Shown one piece after another: positions 49,221 through 60,635 of a DNA stretch of 64,000 bases. A program made the position numbers and the translations under genes. Position 1 is the first letter of the stretch; each line of letters starts with the position of its first letter. Under the pieces are notes generated by a model, which saw only the letters and a list, made by a program, of their open reading frames with translations, searched no databases and was not told the origin of the DNA. The stretch comes from Lindgomyces ingoldianus (Eukaryota; Ascomycota; Dothideomycetes; Pleosporales; Lindgomycetaceae): contig NW_022985192.1 of assembly GCF_010093535.1 (NCBI RefSeq), positions 812,516 to 876,515 of the forward strand. The letters are read 5' to 3'.

Positions 49221-50281
49221 TTACTTTTGCTAAGACCCCACTAAACTACCTTTCCTACACTAATGCATTCCCTATAACACTACTTAGACGCGCTAAAAGA
49301 ACGTTAAATACAGCTTACACTCTAAGCTTTTAAATAAAACATAAAACTCTTAAAGAAATGTGCTATAGCTATGTGCAGAGTTCTATAAAAGATAATAAAG
49401 AACTATAGCGCTAGATAACCTTTATAAGCTAATTCTACAGCTAAATTATAAAGGCTAGGTAATAAAAAGAAGCAGGTAATTATTAAGACTATACTTAAGC
49501 TATATGCGTAAGGAATTTCCCCTTAGATAGCATTTATAGCTAATATAGCTAATTCTTTACGCGCTAAGCGTAATCTAGGCTATGTTTACATAAACTAGCC
49601 TAGTACATTTATAAAGTGTTATTTAAAGCTTAAAGTAAAGTTTTAAGTGTAAGTATAGTTAAGAGATATTTAACTAATTATAAACCTTGTCTTACTAAAG
49701 TTGTACGTGTTATTATTCTAGATGCTATACTTAGCTTTAATATTCTTTACAAGGCTAAACTTGCTTTAAATTACCCCAAGACTCTTATAGAGAGCTCTTT
49801 TATAGTTATACTTATGCTTAAATGTTACTTTAAGCTCTAAATAACGCTTTATAAACGTACTAGGCTAGTTTATGTAAACATAGCCTAGATTACGCTTAGC
49901 GCGCAAAGAATTAGCTATATTAGCTATAAATGCTATCTAAAGGGAAATTCCTTGCGTATATAGCTTAAGTATAGTCTTAACAATCACCTGCTTCTTTTTA
50001 TTACCTAGCCTTTATAATTTAGCTGTAGAAATAGCTTATAAAAGTTGTCTAGCGCTATAGTTATTTATTATTTTTTATAAGACTTTGCACATAGCTATAG
50101 CATATTTCTTTAAGAGTTTTATGTCTTGTTTAAAAGCTTAGAGCGTAAGCTGTATCTAACATTCTTTTAGCGCGTCTAAGTAGTGTTGTGGGGAATGCAT
50201 TAGTGTAGAAAGAGTGGTTTAGTAGGGTCTTAGCAAAAGTAAGCAACTCAGGTGTGTAAGCAACTCGCCTGTGAAGTACGT
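49221..50281. repeat. near-perfect palindrome of D1 (arms about 450 bp)
   Basis: The left arm, from 49221 (ttacttttgctaagacccc), and the right arm, ending 50281, are inverse copies around a short centre near 49700. Each arm reads inward through gcatttatagctaatatagctaattctt, the helix-turn-helix codons of a Fot1-type transposase. Confidence 0.88.
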
Positions 50282-50647
50282 TATAAAACTCTTAAAGAAA
50301 CATGCTATAGCTATGTATAAAGTTTTTTAAAAAATAATAAATAACTATAGCACTAGACAACCTTTATAAGCTAATTCTATAGCTAACTTATAAAGGCTAG
50401 GTAATAATAAGAAGTAAGTAATTATTAAGACTATACTTAAGCTATATGCGCAAGGATTTTCCTCTTAAATAGCATTTATAGCTAATATAGCTAATTCTTT
50501 GCACGCTAAGCATAATCTAGGCTATGTTAGCATAAACTAGCCTAGTATGTTTATAAAGCGTTATTTAAAGCTTAAAGTAAGGTTTTAAGCGCAAGTATAG
50601 TTAATAGATATTTAGCCTATAATAAAGCCTATTTTACTAAAGTTATA

Positions 50648-51762
50648 ACGTACCTAACGGGTTGGCCGGCCACACGGGTTGGCCGGCCACTTTTGCCAAG
50701 CCCCTACTAAAACCACCCTATTCTCTCGCAAAACAGCCCACTTTAGCCCTATATAGAGTAATACAACACAAGATATTATTTAGAGTCTACTTCTACTACT
50801 TACTTACACGTACGCAAGTTATGCCTAGTCTAATTGCACTACCTGCATTGCCTTTAACTTAGCTTACCTTCTTTAGCGCGCACCTGCGTCTTTAGCTTTT
50901 TCCTATTACTACGCGCTTTAAACTTCTTTAGAGCAGTTAGACAAGCTCTATCTTTAACTATTAAGGTCTCTTTTGCCTAAATCTGCTTTTTTTTATGTAA
51001 TCTATGTTACGTGGCAGCTTTATTTGCTGCTTAAAGCTCTGTAATCTTATAGCCTACCTTATTATGTTAATGCTCTAGATAACTGTTGTCTACTTTCTAT
51101 TACTTTACTATATTACTTTTAGCTATTCTTATCTTTCTAAAGCTGTAATAACTGCTCTAGTTAATATCTAGCCTATTATAAAGCTTAACTTGTTAAAGTT
51201 ATACCTGTCTTTATTCTAGATACTGTACTTAGCTTTTATGTTAGCTACTAGGCAAAACTAGCTCTAGATAACCTCTAGATCCTTATAAAGCGCTCTTTTA
51301 TAATTATACTTATAATTAAACTTTATTATAAACTTAAGGTAGTGCTTAACCTACATACTAGTCTAGTTTAAGCTAACCTGGCCTAGATTACGCTCTGCAG
51401 GCAAGAAATTAGCTATATTAGCTATAGCTGTAAGCCTAGGGGGAAATCTGCGCGTTATAAGCTTAAGTATGTACTTAACAACTACCTTCTTCTTAAGCTT
51501 AGTTAGATTCCTTAATTTAAGCTAGCATTCTGCTTATAAAGGCTGTCTAGCGCGTTAATTGCTTAGTGTTGTGTGAGAGACATTATAGATAGCTGCAGCG
51601 CGTTGTAAGGAGAGTTTTAAGTCTTATTTAAGAGCCTAAAAAGCAAGCTGTATCTAACGTTATTTAGAAGATTTAATCTAGTGTTGTTGTTAAGGCATTA
51701 TGTAGATAGGTAGAGTTTAGTGGGGGCTTAGCAAAAGTGGCCGGCCAACCCGTTAGGTACGT
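50648..51762 (-). mobile_element. Fot1-like deletion derivative E1, 1,115 bp
   Basis: ACGTACCTAACGGGTTGGCCGGCC starts at 50648 and its inverse ends at 51762, flanked by TA. The left end has two copies of gttggccggccac and the right end one. It is inserted in D2, whose sequence joins at a single TA when E1 is removed. Two more copies (E2, E3) are in D3. An open frame at 50662-50862 is in the terminal region and is not called. Confidence 0.92.
50830..51600 (-). pseudogene. internally deleted Fot1/Pogo transposase in E1
   Basis: The minus frame, from the right, has IANIANFL and AERNLGQVS (CENP-B type helix-turn-helix), then KFNYKYNYKRALYKDLEVI and KAKYSI...DRYNFNK, which precede the first catalytic Asp in this family. 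SFIIG and NRK...TTVI...SINIIR follow. It then jumps to the C-terminal tail KITEL...AANKAA and KKFKARSNRKK. The second and third catalytic residues are absent, so the element cannot move itself. Stops are of the RIP type. Confidence 0.7.
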
Positions 51763-52345
51763 TATGTGTTATTATTCTAGATGCTATACTTAGCTTTAAT
51801 ATTCTTTATAAGGCTAAACCTGCTTTAAATTACTCTAGAACTCTTACAGAGAGCTCTTTTATAGTTGTACTATGCTTAAAAATTACTTTAAGCTCTAAAT
51901 AACACTTTCTAAACATACTAGGCTAGTTTATACTAACATAGCCTAGATTACACTTAGCGTGTAAAGAATTAGCTATATTAGCTATAAATGCTATCTAAGG
52001 GGAAAATTCTTGTGTATATAGCTTAAGTATAGTCTTAATAATTACCTGCTTTTTATTATTACCTAGCTTCTATAAGTTAGCTATAAAATTAGCTTATAAA
52101 GGTTGTCTAGCGCTGTAGTTATTTATTATTTTTTTTTTAAAAAACTTTATATATAGCTGCAGCATGTTTCTTTAAAAGTTTTATGTCTTATTTAAAAACT
52201 TAGAGTGTAAGCTATATCTAATATTCTTTTAGCGCGTTTAAGTAGTATTATTAAGAATACATTAGTGTAGAAAGAGTAGTTTAGTAGGGTTTTAGCAAAA
52301 GTAAGTAACTTAGGTGTGTAAGCAACTCGCCTGTGAAGTACGTTA

Positions 52346-52586
52346 AGCTGTAATACTATTTGTATATCTTATAAACATATACCTCTAATTCTGTCTAACA
52401 GGACTGTTTAACCTAGCCTTTATATTGCTGTAACAGAGACAAACCACAATTTAGTCGCTCTACCCTACTCTATTAGCCTATTAGCCATTACGTAGGACTG
52501 TACACCCTACCGTCGGCCCCTTACACTCTCATCTGCCCTAGGGATAACATTAACTTGCGTGCTTCTAAGAAGCAAGGATTGTAACA
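52346..52586 (+). repeat. truncated LTR of gypsy J
   Basis: It is the plus-orientation LTR end (tatcttataaacatatacctc, ..., agcaaggattgtaaca), related to the inverse of the F LTR. The first half is missing. Confidence 0.75.
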
Positions 52587-52610
52587 TTAAACACTACACC
52601 TTTAAAAAAT

Positions 52611-53895
52611 ATAACCTCTTAACACAACCTTAATTCTAACATAGCCTATGTAGCCTTATTAGAACTAACAGAAATTCTAACTATAAATAAAAAAGTTCTA
52701 GCTAAATAGATTAACAGCATTTAAGATAATATTAAAGAACTTTAATAAATTAGTAATAAAGTTAGCAAACTAGTTAGCCTCTATAAAAAAGTAAAGCGCC
52801 TAAACTAGAAAATAATCTAACTAAATACTTAACTTATAGTAACAACTTTATAAGCAACTATAGCTGCTGCAGAGGCTAATTTATAAATCTACGCGCTGTA
52901 GGTGTAACGGCGCAGGCAAGACAATGGGTCCGAATGCGGTGGGAATCCACTTAGAGGCATATGGGAGTGCGTGGGGACTCTGAACCTGGGAATGCCATTG
53001 ACACCTATAGGCCTTGTACAAAAGGATATCAGAAAACTACTGAGCTAGCTACAGGGGCAAGGTGCGACTAAATACATGAGGGAATAGGGGTAACTGCGGG
53101 GGACTGGGTCGAGTCATGGTCGGGGCCGATACGGGGACCCTTCGGATAGGATCTGAGCGACCCGAGATGGAACGATTCGTAGAATCGTTACAGTAGGTAG
53201 ACCTAGCAAAACTTTAGAATATATTAACTAAAAAAGCAAGCACTAAGGCTAAGAAGACTTTAAGACTAGCCCCTTTAAAGCCTTTTAAAGGATTACCTAA
53301 GGACCTTTAACTCTTTTTTACCTAATGCTATCTTTATATGTAGTACAACAGAGGAGCATTTTAAACTAATAAAGAAATAATATTATAGATAGGATTACAC
53401 TTAGAAAGACCCTTAGTAATTTAGTTCTAACTATATGTAAATAATTAGATAGATCTTAAAGCAAATAGTACTTTACTAAACTTTAAAACTAAAAAGATAT
53501 TTAGTAGCGTAGAAGCTTTTAAAGAAGCTCTAACTGCTATCTATAAAACTATAGATAAATGAAAAATTGCAGCTAATAAACTAAACACTTTAAAATAAGA
53601 AAAAGAAACAGCATAACATTACACAGCACGCTTTAGAGAACAATTAGTAGTTTGCAAATAGACAGACTAAAAAGCCCTTTACTAAATGTTTTATAATAAG
53701 TTAAAGAACATAATTAAGAATAAATTTACATATAATAGAAAGCTTATAACTTTAGAAAACTTTATTACAAAAGTAACACTCTATAATAATAGATATAAAA
53801 AGTGTAAAAAAGAAAAACAGCGTAGAGAAGCTCTTTAAAAACCTAAGTTTGTTTTAAGAAAGAAAAAAGCCTTTTATTATAATAGAAAGCTAATA
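52611..53895 (+). pseudogene. gag relic of gypsy J
   Basis: It starts at ATA 52611, 24 bases after the LTR, just as A1 does. NIAYVALLELTEILTINKKVLA precedes a solo C LTR (52903-53192). After it come the capsid motifs (AALFF-type SFFT replaced by LFFT-QCYLYM, FREQLVVCK, KFTYNRKLITLENFI). It ends abruptly where antisense family-B sequence begins at about 53896. No pol follows. Confidence 0.75.
52903..53192 (-). repeat. solo C LTR, 290 bp
   Basis: tgtaacggcgcagg...gaatcgttaca, with target duplication gtagg (52898-52902 and 53193-53197). It is GC-rich and almost unmutated. Confidence 0.93.
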
Positions 53896-56574
53896 GTGTT
53901 AGAGAAGCTAATTATTTTATTAATATGCTTTCTACTAAAAGTAGTAAAAACACAGCTTTTATTATTTCTGCAGTCTGTCTAGGCCTTTTATTTATAGTCT
54001 AGACCTGTGCTGCAGTAAAGGCAATGTAGCATTTTACATTTAGTTGCTATTTCTTCTAAGGTGTTGTTACCTATATTGTTTTTCTTGCTTAACTATAGCT
54101 ACTATCCTGCTTAATGCTTTATAGGCTAATGCTGCATATAATACTAATTAGTGTAGAGGTACTATTTAAATAGACATTCTCTTAGATTTATATAAACTAG
54201 TACTAGCTGTACCTGTGTCTATCTAAGATACTCTTTTGTTCTTATAATCTAGAAAGGATGTGCCTTATACTAACATTTAAATTCCTTATGTTATTTACTT
54301 TTATAAGGAATATAATACTAGTTAATTTATTAAGTTTTAAGTTTTTTTTTAGTTATTATAAGTGCTAGGGGCAGTGTTCTAGATCTTTTCTAATAAGAGT
54401 GTAAAGTCTATAAAGACATGCTTAGCTATTTTAAGCCTTCTCTATTATAAAGAATTTTTTAAAAGAACTTCTATTTCTTAGTTTCATTTAGAATGTTGTT
54501 GTATACTTTAGTAATATTTAAGATAACCTTATATATCTTTATATTATTATTAATGTGTACTTTATAATACTCTTTCTTATAATAGTTGTAGTTGTAGGTA
54601 TCTCTACATTTCTAACATTTGCTATAGTAGAATTAATAGGTAAGCGTTTCTATAAGTATGCCTATTATTAGTTGTTCTAAGAAAAATCTATTTCCTTTTA
54701 TTTTACATTTTTAACATAGTTTACTACTTATGTTAAGTTGCGCTATTTCTTAAGAACAGTAGCTTATTTAACTACGTAAAGAACCTTATAGTTATTTTAC
54801 ACTTTTACCTTCTAGTAATTCCTAGAACAGTTTAGTAGTTTGTAATTAGCTTTGCATCTCTAGGAAAGTTATTTATTAAGCCTATTATAAATTTTCTTTA
54901 ATATTAGGCTTTTTTTTGCGCGTATAACTTTTATAGCTAGTCTCTTATCTTTATTCTCTAAGTTTCTAGAGTTTAGATATTTCTAATAAAAGTAGCCTAC
55001 TTTTTTATAGTTTAGATAGGCTTTTTTTTAAGCTATTTCTTTTATTTTTTACTTAGAGGTAGTCTATTACTTTTAGAAGGAATCTTACTCTTTTTTTTAA
55101 AGGTACTATGTGTGTGTTTTATATAACTAAGGTTTATTAGCTTTTTATTATATTAAAGGGCTTTCTTTTTTTTTAGCGTCTATTTTAACTTCTATGTTGT
55201 TATGCTAGTTTTTTTTTCTCTCTAACATTTTATATGTCTCTTGTTATAGGTTATTACTTAGTTAATAAATTTTTTAAAAGTCTTTAGTTTTTTATTATAC
55301 ATAAACTTATTCTTAACTGCATTATTTAGCCTATTATAAAACATTCTACTTATAGCTTTTTAATCTATCTATCTGCAGATAGCTAGTTGTTTGCAGAAGT
55401 AAGCTGTGTAGTATTAGACTATTTTTTTTTCTTTATTATAAGAAGTCTATCTTATTAACTACTGTTTTTTTTTAGTTTACTAACTTATAAATAGCAGTTA
55501 AGGCTTCTTTAAAAGAGTTAATGCTACTAAAGATTTTTTCTATCTTTAGTAAAAAAGTTTTTTTATTAGATCTAAAATTTATCTAGCTGTCTGTGTAGAG
55601 TTAAAACTAAATAGCTAAAGGGCCCTCTAAGTAGAGTCTTATCTAGGAGATTATTTCTTTATAGGTTTAAAAAGCGCTCTTATTATACTACATGTAAAGG
55701 TAGCATTATGTAAAAAAGAGTTTAAAGTCTTTTACACTTTTTATAAAGAGCTTAGAAAGTGCTAGTCTTAACATCTTTTTAAAGTCTACACTTAACTTTT
55801 CTTAAGCTGCATTGCTGCTAGTCCTTAGTTTACTAATTAAGCTAGTATTTGTTTTAGTCTAGCTAATTTATCTTTTATTTTATTTAACTATTAGTTTATT
55901 ACTTTTTTATTTAGAGTTAGGATCTAGCTAGTACTAGCTAATAAAGCGCTAGTTATTTCTAAGTTAGTAAAGGTAATGTAAGGGTTTATACTTTATTAAA
56001 AGGTAGTAATTAATGTTACAGTCTTTACTTTAAAGAAATAGTGTCTAAAGAACTCTAGGCCTAGAGAGAGAATTAGAAGAGCAAGGGAAGAGAACTTAGT
56101 CTAGACAGGTGTACAGTTTGTTAAGGCGTAGTTTCTAGGACTAGAAGGTGCAGCTAACTGTAGTTTGCCCTTTAACAGCAGTATAAGGTGCTTAGGTTAA
56201 ATAATTACTAAGTAAGAATAAGATAGAAGGTATATATAGTGCAAAATATACTATTAAATTACTTCTTATTAGAAAGTAGTAATGCTACTTAGTCTATGTA
56301 AATAATAAACTAAACTTTAATTATAACTTCTAAGTGTAGTTAGGATCTTAAACTATATACATAGAGTTGCATGCTCTGCATGCATTGCATGCAAACGCGA
56401 TCAGCTTATTAGATAACGCATTCGGCCGTGCATTAGTCTAAGAGCTCTGTCCATTCCTCGTCTGTCAGGTCACGTGACTTGTCAGATGGGAAGACAGGGG
56501 AATTTCATCCTTGTTTGTTCAAACAGTGGGGCACAGAGGGTTAGCGACTTACAGTCTAATCGTGGGTCGTAACA
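53896..56574 (-). mobile_element. family-B gypsy fragment B3 (gag and 5' LTR)
   Basis: It matches B1 positions 13170-16342 without the hAT MITE. Pol and the 3' LTR are missing; the left break joins J gag. Gag motifs are broken by RIP. Confidence 0.8.
56014..56574 (-). repeat. 5' LTR of B3, 561 bp
   Basis: TGTTACAGTC...GGGTCGTAACA. It keeps the TATA-like core, GCATGC motifs and gtcacgtgac (56470-56479). The right 180 bp is clean. Confidence 0.88.
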
Positions 56575-57006
56575 CCCAGGCTCCGAGCCCCAGCCAAGGC
56601 TCTTAGTGTACGCGACATGTACACCTACTGTTAATTAATGCTAGGCTTTTATAGCTATTTATTTTAAATTTTGTAGTAAGGGTATGTTCTACACCTTGTT
56701 CTATAGCAACTAGTACTTATGTATTATTTTCTATTATGTTATATTCTAAGCATTTGTTGTTGTTAATTTCTAGTATGCTATACTATACGTCTTTGTTTTT
56801 ACTAATCTTTAATATGTTAACTTTCTATTCTTTATGCTCTAGTATTTTACATTTATTAAAAAGATAGTCTTTGCTTTTAATTCTCTAGTAGTGATGTAAT
56901 TACTTGTTTTAAGCACATTACTTTTTATTAAACAAAGTAGAATATATATTTTTTATCTTTATAATAAATTTAGAACATCTTTTTATGCTATAGTTCTAGT
57001 AATTAA
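56575..57006 (-). other. antisense gypsy relic, protease-like region
   Basis: The first 50 bp (cccaggctccgagcccc) are GC-rich and unassigned. From about 56630 the text resembles the antisense protease region of B1 (near 12990-13100) in order of short motifs. It ends in agtaattaat, which precedes the LTR as in B1 and B3. Confidence 0.4.
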
Positions 57007-57577
57007 TGTTACAATATCTACTTACTAGGTTAGGCTGTGTGGCAGCTTGTACTAGCTTAGTGCGCGGGCTAGAGAGAAGAAGAAGGTTTAGCGGAAAGAG
57101 AGAGTAGACAGGGACGCGGGTGTACAGTCTAGGGCGCTGGCTACGTGGGATGTAGAGGGGTTAGCCTATTGTGGTTTGCCTCTTTCTACTGTATAAGAAG
57201 CAGAGGAAACAATCTTAAGAGAAGATAATATTTAGAGTATATATATGTGCAAATATATAATAGTATAGTGTCTTTAGAAACCACTAGTACTACTTAGTCT
57301 ATGTAAGGAAAGACTAAGCGTTGATTACAACCTTCTAACAATAGTTAAGATTAAGACTATATACATTAGGTTTGCATGCAATTCTAGATGTGCATACACT
57401 GCATGCACTTTCCTTAGCGCATGCATTTCCCTGCCAAACTGTTACTCTTATTCCAGTGGCATCCGGCTTGTCACGTGACCTTCTCCTTAGACAGCTAAGA
57501 AGAAGTTCCACCACTAGTCGTTGTTTAACCTAGTAGCTGTCCGACACTAGCTTATAGTCTACTCATGGATTGTAGCA
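57007..57577 (-). repeat. LTR of family K, 571 bp
   Basis: TGTTACAATATC...GGATTGTAGCA. It has the TATA-like core (about 57237-57262), GCATGC motifs (57375-57425) and gtcacgtgac (57470-57479) in family order. It is rather GC-rich. Flanking 5-mers (attaa, gttta) do not match, so it is probably one LTR of a truncated element. Confidence 0.75.
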
Positions 57578-57844
57578 GTTTAGCTGTTGTTAGAGTAGAG
57601 GTTAGTAGTTAAGAGTTAGACATTAGTAGTTGTCTCTAATCTTAATAAGTTATTAGTAGTCTCTATGTTTCTACCTTAGCGTACTCTTTACAACTTTTCT
57701 AAAGGTAATTCTAATTATAGAGGATAGAAAGTTCTAAACCTAAAGGCTTTAGTTAATAAAAGAATTCTAAAATTCTATTTATATAACTAAATAATAAATG
57801 TAATAGTATGTAAGAATTATAACCTAAACTAAATTAAACATGTC

Positions 57845-58144
57845 TGTAACAATTCTCATGAATCGTTCCATCTCGAGTCGCCCGGAACCTCCAGAAGGCC
57901 CTTGTATCGGCCCCGACCTTGACCTGGCCCCAACTCTGCCCGACCCCCTGCTGTTACCCCTATTCTCTTATGTATTTAGTCGCACCTCACCCCTGTAGCT
58001 AGCTTAGTAGTTTTCTAATATCCTTTGTACAAGGCCTATAGGTGTTAATAGAAATTCTTAGGTTCTAAGTCCCCACGCACTTCTATATACCTCTAAGTAG
58101 ATTCCTACTGCATTTAGACCTATTGTCTTGCCTGTGCTGTTACA
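57845..58144 (+). repeat. 5' LTR of C3
   Basis: 300 bp. The first half is clean apart from a few changes and the second half is RIP-mutated. Confidence 0.92.
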
Positions 58145-59468
58145 TTATATTAGAAAACTTACTTTTGCTAGTAATAGCCTTATTAATAATATTACACTAA
58201 TTATTTATTTAACTACGTCTAAGCCTAAGACGTGTCTAATTTAGTTTAGGTTGTAATACTTACACACTATTATATTAAACTACTTAGTCTATAGATAGGA
58301 TACTAAGAACCTTCTATTAACTAAAGCCTTTAAGTTTAGAACTTCCTATCCTTTGTAATTAGAATTGCTTTTAGAAAAGTTATAAAGAGTACGCTAAGGT
58401 AGAAACTTAAAGACTACTAATAACTTATTAGAATTAGAGGCAACTGCTAATGTCTAACTAACTACTTTTTAACTCTAGAGTTAAACATGCTCTAGCTAAG
58501 CTATACCCTACCTAATTTAAAGTTAATGCATAGTAACATGTCCTAATAGACCTTAATTAACTACTAAATTACCCTTAATAATGCCTTAAATCACCCCTGC
58601 TACTTTAATAGTAAGAGACCTTTAAGGCACTCTTAATAACGCCTAAATGCTACTACACTAAACACACGCCTAAGGTTAATAACTGCATAGATAGCAAAGA
58701 ATAAAGAGTAAGTCTTAATTATTAACAGGCTAGACATCTATATAGATTACTATTAGAACAGGCGCGCACGCATAGTGTTTAGTTTAGAGGATACTACTAG
58801 CAGTGCAAAGGAATATTTTAGAGCAAGAACACCTAGCTAAATTAGACTAGTTTTAGTTTAAGAAATTAGAGGACATAACAGTAATACTTTAACGTACTTC
58901 ATAGGCAAGTTGCTTACACACCTAAGTTGCTTACTTTTGCTAAGACCCTACTAAACTACTTTTCCTACACTAATGTATTCTCTATAACACTACTTAGACA
59001 TGCTAAAAGAATGTTAGATATAGCTTATGCTCTAAGCTTTTAAATAAAACATAAAACTTTTTAAAAAACATGCTGCAGCTATATGCAAAGTTCTATAAAA
59101 GATAATAAATAACTATAGCACTAGATAATGTTTATAAGCTAATTTTATAGTTAAATTATAAAGGTTAGGTAATAAAAAGAAGCAGGTAATTATTAAAACT
59201 ATACTTAAGCTATATACGCAAGGAATTTCCCCTTAGATAGCATTTATAGCTAATATAGCTAATTCTTTGCACGCTAAGCATAATTTAGGCTATATTTACA
59301 TAAACTAGCCTAGTACATTTAAAAGCGTTATTTAAAGCTTAAAGTAACATTTAAGTGTAAGTATAACTATAAGAGAGCTCTTTGCAAGAGTCCTAGGGTA
59401 ATTTAAAGCAGGTTTAGCCTTATAGAGAATATTAAAGCTAAGTATAGCATTTAGAATAATAACATGTA

Positions 59469-60583
59469 ACGTACCTAACAGGTTGGCCGGCCACACGGGT
59501 TGGCCGGCCACTTTTGCTAAGCCCCTACTAAAACCACCCTATTCTCTCACAAAACAGCTCACTTTAGCCCTATATAAAGTAATATAACATAAGATATTAT
59601 TTAGAGTCTACTTCTACTACTTGCTTATATGTATATAAGTTATGCCTAGTCTAATTGCACTACCTAAATTACCTTTAACTTAGCTTACCTTCTTTAGCGC
59701 GCACCTGCGTCTTTAGCTTCTTTCTATTACTACGCGCTTTAAACTCCTTTAGAGCAGTTAAATAAGCTTTATTCTTAACTATTAAGGTCTTTTTTACCTA
59801 AATCTGCTTTCTTTTATGTAATCTATGTTGCGTAGCAGCCTTATTTACTGCTTAAAGCTTTATAATCTTATAGCCTACTTTATTATATTAATGCTTTAGA
59901 TAACTATTATCTACTTTTTATTACCTTACTATATTGCCTTTACCTATTTTTATCTCTCTAAAGCTATAATAACTGCTTTAGTTAATATCTAGCCTATTAT
60001 AAAGCTTAACTTATTAAAGTTATACCTGTCTTTATCCTAGATATTATACTTAGCTTTTATGTTAGCTACTAGGCAAAACTAGCCTTAGATAACCTCTAGA
60101 TTCTTATAAAGCACTCTCTTATAATTATACTTATAATTAAACTTTATTATAAACTTAGAGCAGTGCTTAACCTATATACTAGGCTAGTTTAAGCTAACCT
60201 AGCCTAAATTGCGCTCTGCAGGCAAGGAATTAGCTATATTAGCTATAGCTGTAAGCCTAGAGGGAAATCTGCGCGTAATAAGCTTAAGTATGTACTTAAC
60301 AACTACCTTCTTTTTAAGCTTAGTTAGATTCCTTAATTTAGGCTAGCATTCTGCTTGTAAAGGCTATCTAGCGCGTTAATTACTTAGTGTTGTGTAAAAG
60401 ACATTATAGATAGCTATAGCATGTTGTAAGAAGAGTTTTAAGTCTTATTTAAAAGCCTAAAGAGTAAGCTGTATCTAACGTTCTTTAGAAGATTTAATCT
60501 AGTGTTGTTGTTAAGGCATTATGTAGATAGGTAGAGTTTAGTAGAGGCTTAGCAAAAGTGGCCGGCTAACCTGTTAGGTACGT
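59469..60583 (-). mobile_element. Fot1-like deletion derivative E2, 1,115 bp
   Basis: Same structure as E1 with TA flanks. The transposase remnant has the same deletion. The right TIR is mutated (ccggctaacctgtt). Confidence 0.92.
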
Positions 60584-60635
60584 TACAACTTTAGTAAAAT
60601 AGGCTTTATAATTAGCTAAATATTTTTTAACTATA

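Larger units (their letters stand above)
19637..50281 (-). mobile_element. Fot1/Pogo-like palindromic element D1 (interrupted)
   Basis: The left piece 19637-19675 ends cacacctgagtcgc. The right piece from 49216 starts gtcgcttacttttgc and runs to the inverse TIR at 50281. They are separated by gypsy F with its GTCGC duplication. TA flanks both ends, and D2 sequence lies outside on both sides. Pieced together, the element is about 1.1 kb, the same as D2 and D3. Confidence 0.88.
19477..52343 (-). mobile_element. Fot1/Pogo-like palindromic element D2 (interrupted)
   Basis: The TIR ACGTACTTCACAGGCGAGTTGCTTACACAC starts at 19477 and its inverse ends at 52343, with TA on both sides. D2 itself is only about 1.1 kb: 19477-19636, then 50282-50647, then 51763-52343. 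D1 is inserted at a TA after 19636 and E1 at a TA after 50647. Both arms read inward into the N-terminal helix-turn-helix region of a Fot1/Pogo transposase (the peptide IANIANSLRAKRN is visible). No catalytic domain is present, so it is a non-autonomous fold-back. Confidence 0.85.

Noticed and set aside
57590..58490. Large inverted repeat taken at first for a fold-back transposon
   Set aside because: The atgtc target duplication shows two C elements in opposite orientation, one inside the other.
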